DNA from: Bimastos eiseni | Taxonomy: Eukaryota; Annelida; Clitellata; Crassiclitellata; Lumbricidae | Assembly (NCBI GenBank): GCA_959347315.1 | Contig: OY365813.1 | Span: 19,653,069 to 19,717,068 of the forward strand | Length of the DNA stretch: 64,000 bases | Direction of reading: 5' to 3' | Shown here: positions 60,499 through 64,000 of the stretch, in pieces | How positions within the stretch are numbered: the first letter of the stretch is position 1 | Layout of the letters: each line of letters opens with the position of its first letter | Notes under the pieces: generated by a model | What the model was told of the DNA's origin: nothing | Databases searched by the model: none | The model's input: the letters and a program-made list of their open reading frames with translations, nothing else | Translations under genes and position numbers: made by a program

Positions 60499-60505
60499 GA
60501 TTATT
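60400..60505. repeat. ATT/ACT trinucleotide microsatellite
   Basis: attattatt with a short actacaact block in the middle. Confidence 0.95.
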
Positions 60506-60630
60506 ATAATTACGGGACCGTTACATCCGAAACCAAGCTTCGCCCTGCCCGCGAAGGGATATTAGGAGTGAGACAATCAGTCACAGGCGACTATGCATTA
60601 GGCCTACATTTCTATTGTCATTCTGTACAG

Positions 60631-60916
60631 TTTGTTCGGGCGGTTCGGACATCGTCTTCGCGCTGGACAGTTCGCACAGCATCGGACTGGTCAACTTCCA
60701 GCTGATAACGGACTTCATAGTGACCATTGTCCAGTCGCTGGACACGGACAGTTCATCAGATGGTCCTACGATCTGCCGCGTTGCTGTCCTGTCCTATAGT
60801 CTTGAGACGAAGGTCTACTTCCAACTAAACTCCATCCAAAACAAAATCGAGTTACTTCAAGCTATCAATGTACCCTATGATGGTCAGCCGAACACAAAGC
60901 TTGCCGAAGCGATCAG
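60631..60916 (+). CDS. gene 2, exon 7: vWA domain 5, N-terminal part (intact MIDAS)
   Basis: A 286-nt exon (ctgtacag|tt to gatcag|gtatat), phase 1 in, phase 2 out. It encodes VCSGGSDIVFALDSSHS with D-x-S-x-S at about 1075-1079, helix FQLITDFIVTIVQSL, strands CRVAVLSYSLETKVYFQL and the third MIDAS loop GQPNTKLAEAI. This is the first vWA in the gene to be interrupted by introns; domains 1-4 are each one exon. The apparent continuation to a stop beyond 60916 is intron. NSI is not a sequon, and no clear N-glycosylation site is seen. Confidence 0.9.
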
Positions 60917-61735
60917 GTATATGCAAGATGAACGCATGTATATGGGCGGCGTGTGTTATCGATCATATCTATAAAAATAGTTACGTCGGCAACAAATGAA
61001 TCAAAATACATGAGGTTTGCATTTAATTAAATAAAAAATAAAAAATAGGCACTGATGAGATAACAAATATGGCCGTTCAGCTACCGATTTGACTTGATGA
61101 TATTTATTGGCCTTAAAATGGGACGAATATAGCAAAAAGCGAGAATTCCGTCATCACAGGAAGAGTTGGTTAATAGCTAAAGTACGGCAGAAAATAATGA
61201 ACTGAAAGAAACTATTTTAACTAACAATTGGAACAAGGAAAATAAAATCGTAGCAATCACTTAGTACTGTTGAGCCACTATTATGATTTAAGCTAGAAGC
61301 AAATTACCTTGCTATCGGTAGGTCTACTATAAGAAGATTTGAACCTGCAGTGAACTTAAAGACGAGAGGAGTGAATTGGAATCTAACTAGACATGGTCAT
61401 GTTCACAACATTATTCAAGAGGTAGACAACTGCAATTGTTTACATTGGAATGCCCATGTACTGGGGTGATGGGCATATTTACATGGACAGTTTCCATAGT
61501 GTTTCCATAGTTCCACAGAGATGTGTGTCTGTGCGTGCATGGGAGCAGTGTTACGAACTTGAGTTTCTTGTAGATGAACCTCAGCTGTCAGTTAAAGTAA
61601 CTTTTATGCAAGAGTGCGAATACAAAATACGTAAATGCACGTACGTATGTACGCACGAAATACAATTAGCATAACGTATGCGTATAGTTGCGTGTGTATT
61701 ATACAAAGGATGTATACGTATTTGCCTCTTCCAAG

Positions 61736-61889
61736 GTACACAAGGGAAGAGATGTTCCGGCCGGAGAACGGAGATCGACCCGATCGACCGAACTTTCTCG
61801 TCATCTTCACAGACGGTGTATCAGAGAACATGAGCTCATCGTGGCTCGAGGCGATGGTGGCCAGGCAGGACGGTATCAACATCATTGCG
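61736..61889 (+). CDS. gene 2, exon 8: vWA domain 5, middle part
   Basis: A 154-nt exon (cttccaag|g to attgcg|gtcagt), phase 2 in and phase 0 out. It reads RYTREEMFRPENGDRPDR, then NFLVIFTDGVSENMSSSW with the fourth MIDAS aspartate (FTDG), then ARQDGINIIA. It follows exactly where the consensus A-I-R-Y sequence of vWA domains is split by the previous donor, and the join restores an arginine codon. NMS is a possible glycosylation site. Confidence 0.88.
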
Positions 61890-61902
61890 GTCAGTCGAAG
61901 CG

Positions 61903-62005
61903 CAATGGTAGTTGCAGTTTAACTACACTGCATGTGTGATAACAGAGATCTTAAGCGTCGCCCTCATCCTTTATCCAAGCTTGGGACTGGCACTAGATCC
62001 TTACA
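61903..62005 (-). mobile_element. short dispersed element P, copy 8
   Basis: Reverse orientation, starting only about 14 bp after the exon 8 donor: gcagtttaactacactgcat, ttaagcgtcgccctcatcct, ccaagcttgggactggcact. Confidence 0.8.
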
Positions 62006-62324
62006 AATCTGATCAACAGAGCCTGACTGAGGGTTTTCAAAAAGATGTCGAAAATACATTTTAAAATTTATTAAAGTACAAAATCCTCTCCAGATCAAGA
62101 TATTTATATGAAAACTAATTTTCGTTAATTTGTTAATTGGTTACCACTTATCATTTCTTGGTTGTGACATTTTCTTAATTGTCTATTGGTTGGAATAATA
62201 AATGTCTTTGATTGATTGATAGAAGCTACGATTTATTTTAAAACAGTTAAAACTTTATTATTCACAAACATAGATCATATTTATAATTTTGTCTAAGTTT
62301 GCAGTGACGATTTTTCTTGTCTAG

Positions 62325-62466
62325 ATTGGAATTGGCTTAGACGTGAGTCGAACTGAGCTTGTCAGTGTCGCCAGTTATCCAGAGGCGTCAAACGTCATCA
62401 TCTTGCCCGGATATTCGTCACTAAACGAAGAACTGCGGAACAACGTTGCCTCTATGCTGTGCAACA
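62325..62466 (+). CDS. gene 2, exon 9: vWA domain 5, C-terminal part
   Basis: A 142-nt exon (cttgtctag|att to aaca|gtgagt), phase 0 in and phase 1 out. It reads IGIGLDVSRTELVSVASYP, then EASNVIILPGYSSL and VASMLCN, the usual final strand (IGxG), helix and closing cysteine of a vWA domain. It completes the fold begun at 60631 and returns to phase 1 for the EGF exon. It has no in-frame start and would be missed by ORF searches. Confidence 0.88.
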
Positions 62467-63036
62467 GTGAGTGCAACATTTGAGTCAAAAGTTGTCGTGA
62501 GTGCATCCTCGTTTACAACAAAGCAACAATTCATGCTAATTGTTCGCAATTAATTGATTCATGCGGAGTTACTTCAACAATAGCATAAGTAAAGAACATG
62601 GAAACCGGACTATGACCCTCCTCTGGCTACCCTTTTGACAACCCATCTGATTTGACGCAGCTAATAAGCTGGTGTCCTGCGCTTGGCTTTCGAGTGCGAT
62701 GGATAACGCCGTCCGTTAATTGCAGAACCATTCCGAGACAACAACAGCACAAAGGACGCGCATCACGCCTTGTAGGTTAAAACAGCATTGCGTCAAGTTT
62801 CTCTTCTCGCTGTTGATCCGTGGGTTGAAGCCCCTTAGGTGTCCAATGCACTCTGCAATGCACTCCGTCTCCAGATACCAAGACCTCAGCACAATCCCTG
62901 TGTCTAGAAGCCCGAAGGTGTCTACTGCAACCCAGACCACCGTATCCAGAGTTTGTCTGTGCATTGGATTTCTGTCGTCTTTGCTTTCTTCTATGAAGTC
63001 AGTTGACACCATTTGAGATTCTGTTGGTTTTTTCAG
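62467..63036. other. gene 2 intron 9, unassigned
   Basis: Mixed composition. Overlapping 98-codon open frames on both strands (62716-63016) have no recognisable domain. The region 62790-62960 is slightly GC-richer and might be an old element. Confidence 0.4.
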
Positions 63037-63156
63037 ATCTCAACTTCTGTACGAGCAACCCGTGTACGAACGGTGCCACGTGTCGCAGTATTCCTGGCGG
63101 GTACACTTGTGCCCCTTGTCAGCCGGACTCCGTCACGGGATTCAACTGCGAGCGAA
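63037..63156 (+). CDS. gene 2, exon 10: EGF-like domain 2
   Basis: A 120-nt exon (gttttttcag|at to gcgaa|gtacgt), phase 1 both ends, residues about 1257-1296. It reads NFCTSNPCTNGATC, RSIPGGYTCAPC, then QPDSVTGFNCER. The first four cysteines and the final one fit an EGF module. The middle C-x2-C (CAPC) replaces the usual C-x-C, so the loop is one residue longer than standard. The G-G-Y-T-C turn is typical of EGF domains. It links vWA5 to vWA6. Confidence 0.88.
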
Positions 63157-63289
63157 GTACGTTACCATCAATTGCTGACGCCGTGTTGAAACTTTCAGCA
63201 AATCCTGATTAGTTTAGATTCGGAGTACTATTTAAGCTCTAATTCATGGTAAACTTAGGCAAAAGGCGCTACATGAATTGCATTGACAG

Positions 63290-63480
63290 CAAACAAACTG
63301 CTCGATCTGCTCATTCGCTTTATTCGTTCACTTGCTCAACTTAAAACTCATCTGTTTAAAATTGATCCTCTCAATAATGGATATCAGTCGCAATAATTCA
63401 TTTATTTTTCGTTGAGGTCTAGGCATGGTATGTGAATGCGTCACGCTGAGCTTTAATCGGCATTCATTCATTTCATTCAT
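63290..63480. other. possible LINE 3' scrap
   Basis: A SLAQLKTHLFKID-like frame at 63325-63370 and an aggcgctacatgaattgcat tail at 63262 resemble LINE ends. Too short to assign. Confidence 0.3.
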
Positions 63481-63484
63481 TTCA

Positions 63485-63725
63485 CGAATTTATATAGCAC
63501 CTCTTCATGGGAAACCACTCAGAGGTAGCCCAGCCACATGTTAAAAAGAGATGACTTTAACAGTTCACAAAAGGTAGAAATATCATTGTAAGGAGTAGAC
63601 GGAGGGCAACCGGGAACCCACTGAGTGTGTTTAAATGTTTAATGTTTCATGTTGGTCACAGCCCGAAACGCATCAGTGTGCACCAGAGAGTCACCAAAAA
63701 TGCAATGGCTTCTCTAATCTAGACT
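63485..63725 (-). mobile_element. family T element, copy 4 (diverged)
   Basis: The - strand 3' end is gaggtgctatataaattcgtg. The block gtagcccagccacatgttaa corresponds to the same position in copy 2. The body is more diverged than in copies 1 and 3. Confidence 0.55.
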
Positions 63726-63916
63726 GCAGTGCTAAGACTCTCAAATTAATAATTTATTTCCAATTTGCGATATATTGATGTCAGCCTGGTTAGAAAGACC
63801 CTTAGTCGCCATCTTGTGATGCTCAGTTGGCAAAATAGTTAAATCAGTTGTTACCTCACGTCAAGCTTTACACTACCACTTTAAAGAAGAGTTGCCACCA
63901 TTTCTGTCATCTCCAG

Positions 63917-64000
63917 ATTGCTCCGGTCAAATAGATCTGGTCTTCCTTCTGGACTCGGCCGGATCAATCCACCCGGAGCGCTGGCAGAACCTAACCAACT
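63917..64000 (+). CDS. gene 2, exon 11 (partial): vWA domain 6 start, cut by window end
   Basis: From catctccag|at in phase 1, the frame reads NCSGQIDLVFLLDSAGS, then IHPERWQNLTN to the window edge. It is the first strand and metal loop of another vWA. The loop is D-S-A-G-S, so the second ligand serine is Ala while the first Asp and last Ser remain. The rest of the domain and gene lies outside the window. Confidence 0.9.

Overview
This window looks like intron-rich, repeat-rich nuclear DNA of an invertebrate animal. The coding signal is confined to short exons with GT/AG borders, introns run from about 0.4 to 10 kb, and the space between is filled with microsatellites, minisatellites, tRNA-derived SINEs and decayed non-LTR retrotransposons. 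Several repeats end in a GCGCTATATAAA-type tail, and one LINE carries a 2A-like motif. Both traits fit marine invertebrates, but I cannot tell from sequence alone whether this is a lophotrochozoan or an invertebrate deuterostome.

Two genes can be rebuilt, both on the + strand. Gene 1 (about 5.9 to at least 34.6 kb, possibly to 36.8 kb) is a secreted or cell-surface immunoglobulin-superfamily protein. It has a signal-peptide exon (5925-6006), Ig domain 1 split over 7122-7391 and 15062-15157, Ig domain 2 in one exon (17770-18144), and Ig domain 3 split over 24644-24813 and 34473-34602. Every junction keeps phase and frame. Two weaker exons (35902-36091 and 36683-36756) flank a 200-N assembly gap and could be a fourth Ig domain. 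The 3' end is not identified.

Gene 2 (51.0 kb to beyond the window end) is a secreted, modular, matrix-type protein: signal peptide, vWA1, vWA2, vWA3 plus a Thr/Ser mucin-like linker with ten N-S-T sequons, vWA4, EGF1, vWA5, EGF2, vWA6 (truncated by the window end). All eleven exons join in phase, giving about 1,324 codons. The metal-binding (MIDAS) motif is intact in vWA1, 3 and 5 and altered in vWA2, 4 and 6, a strict alternation that is the most interesting coding feature here.

The two genes are separated by about 14 kb holding an 810-bp uninterrupted GATA tract, a 241-bp tandem duplication, a mobile element with long terminal inverted repeats, and a decayed CR1/L2-type LINE on the - strand (43.4-46.5 kb). 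Other dispersed families recur: a short element with a GTCCCAAGC core (eight copies), a tRNA-headed SINE (two copies, one nested in another element), a family with a TATATAGCGC end (four copies), and three loci of a degenerate GTTCCTATAT array. Several near-perfect palindromes occur in introns, one only about 65 bp before an Ig exon. No rRNA, CRISPR or functional tRNA gene was seen.
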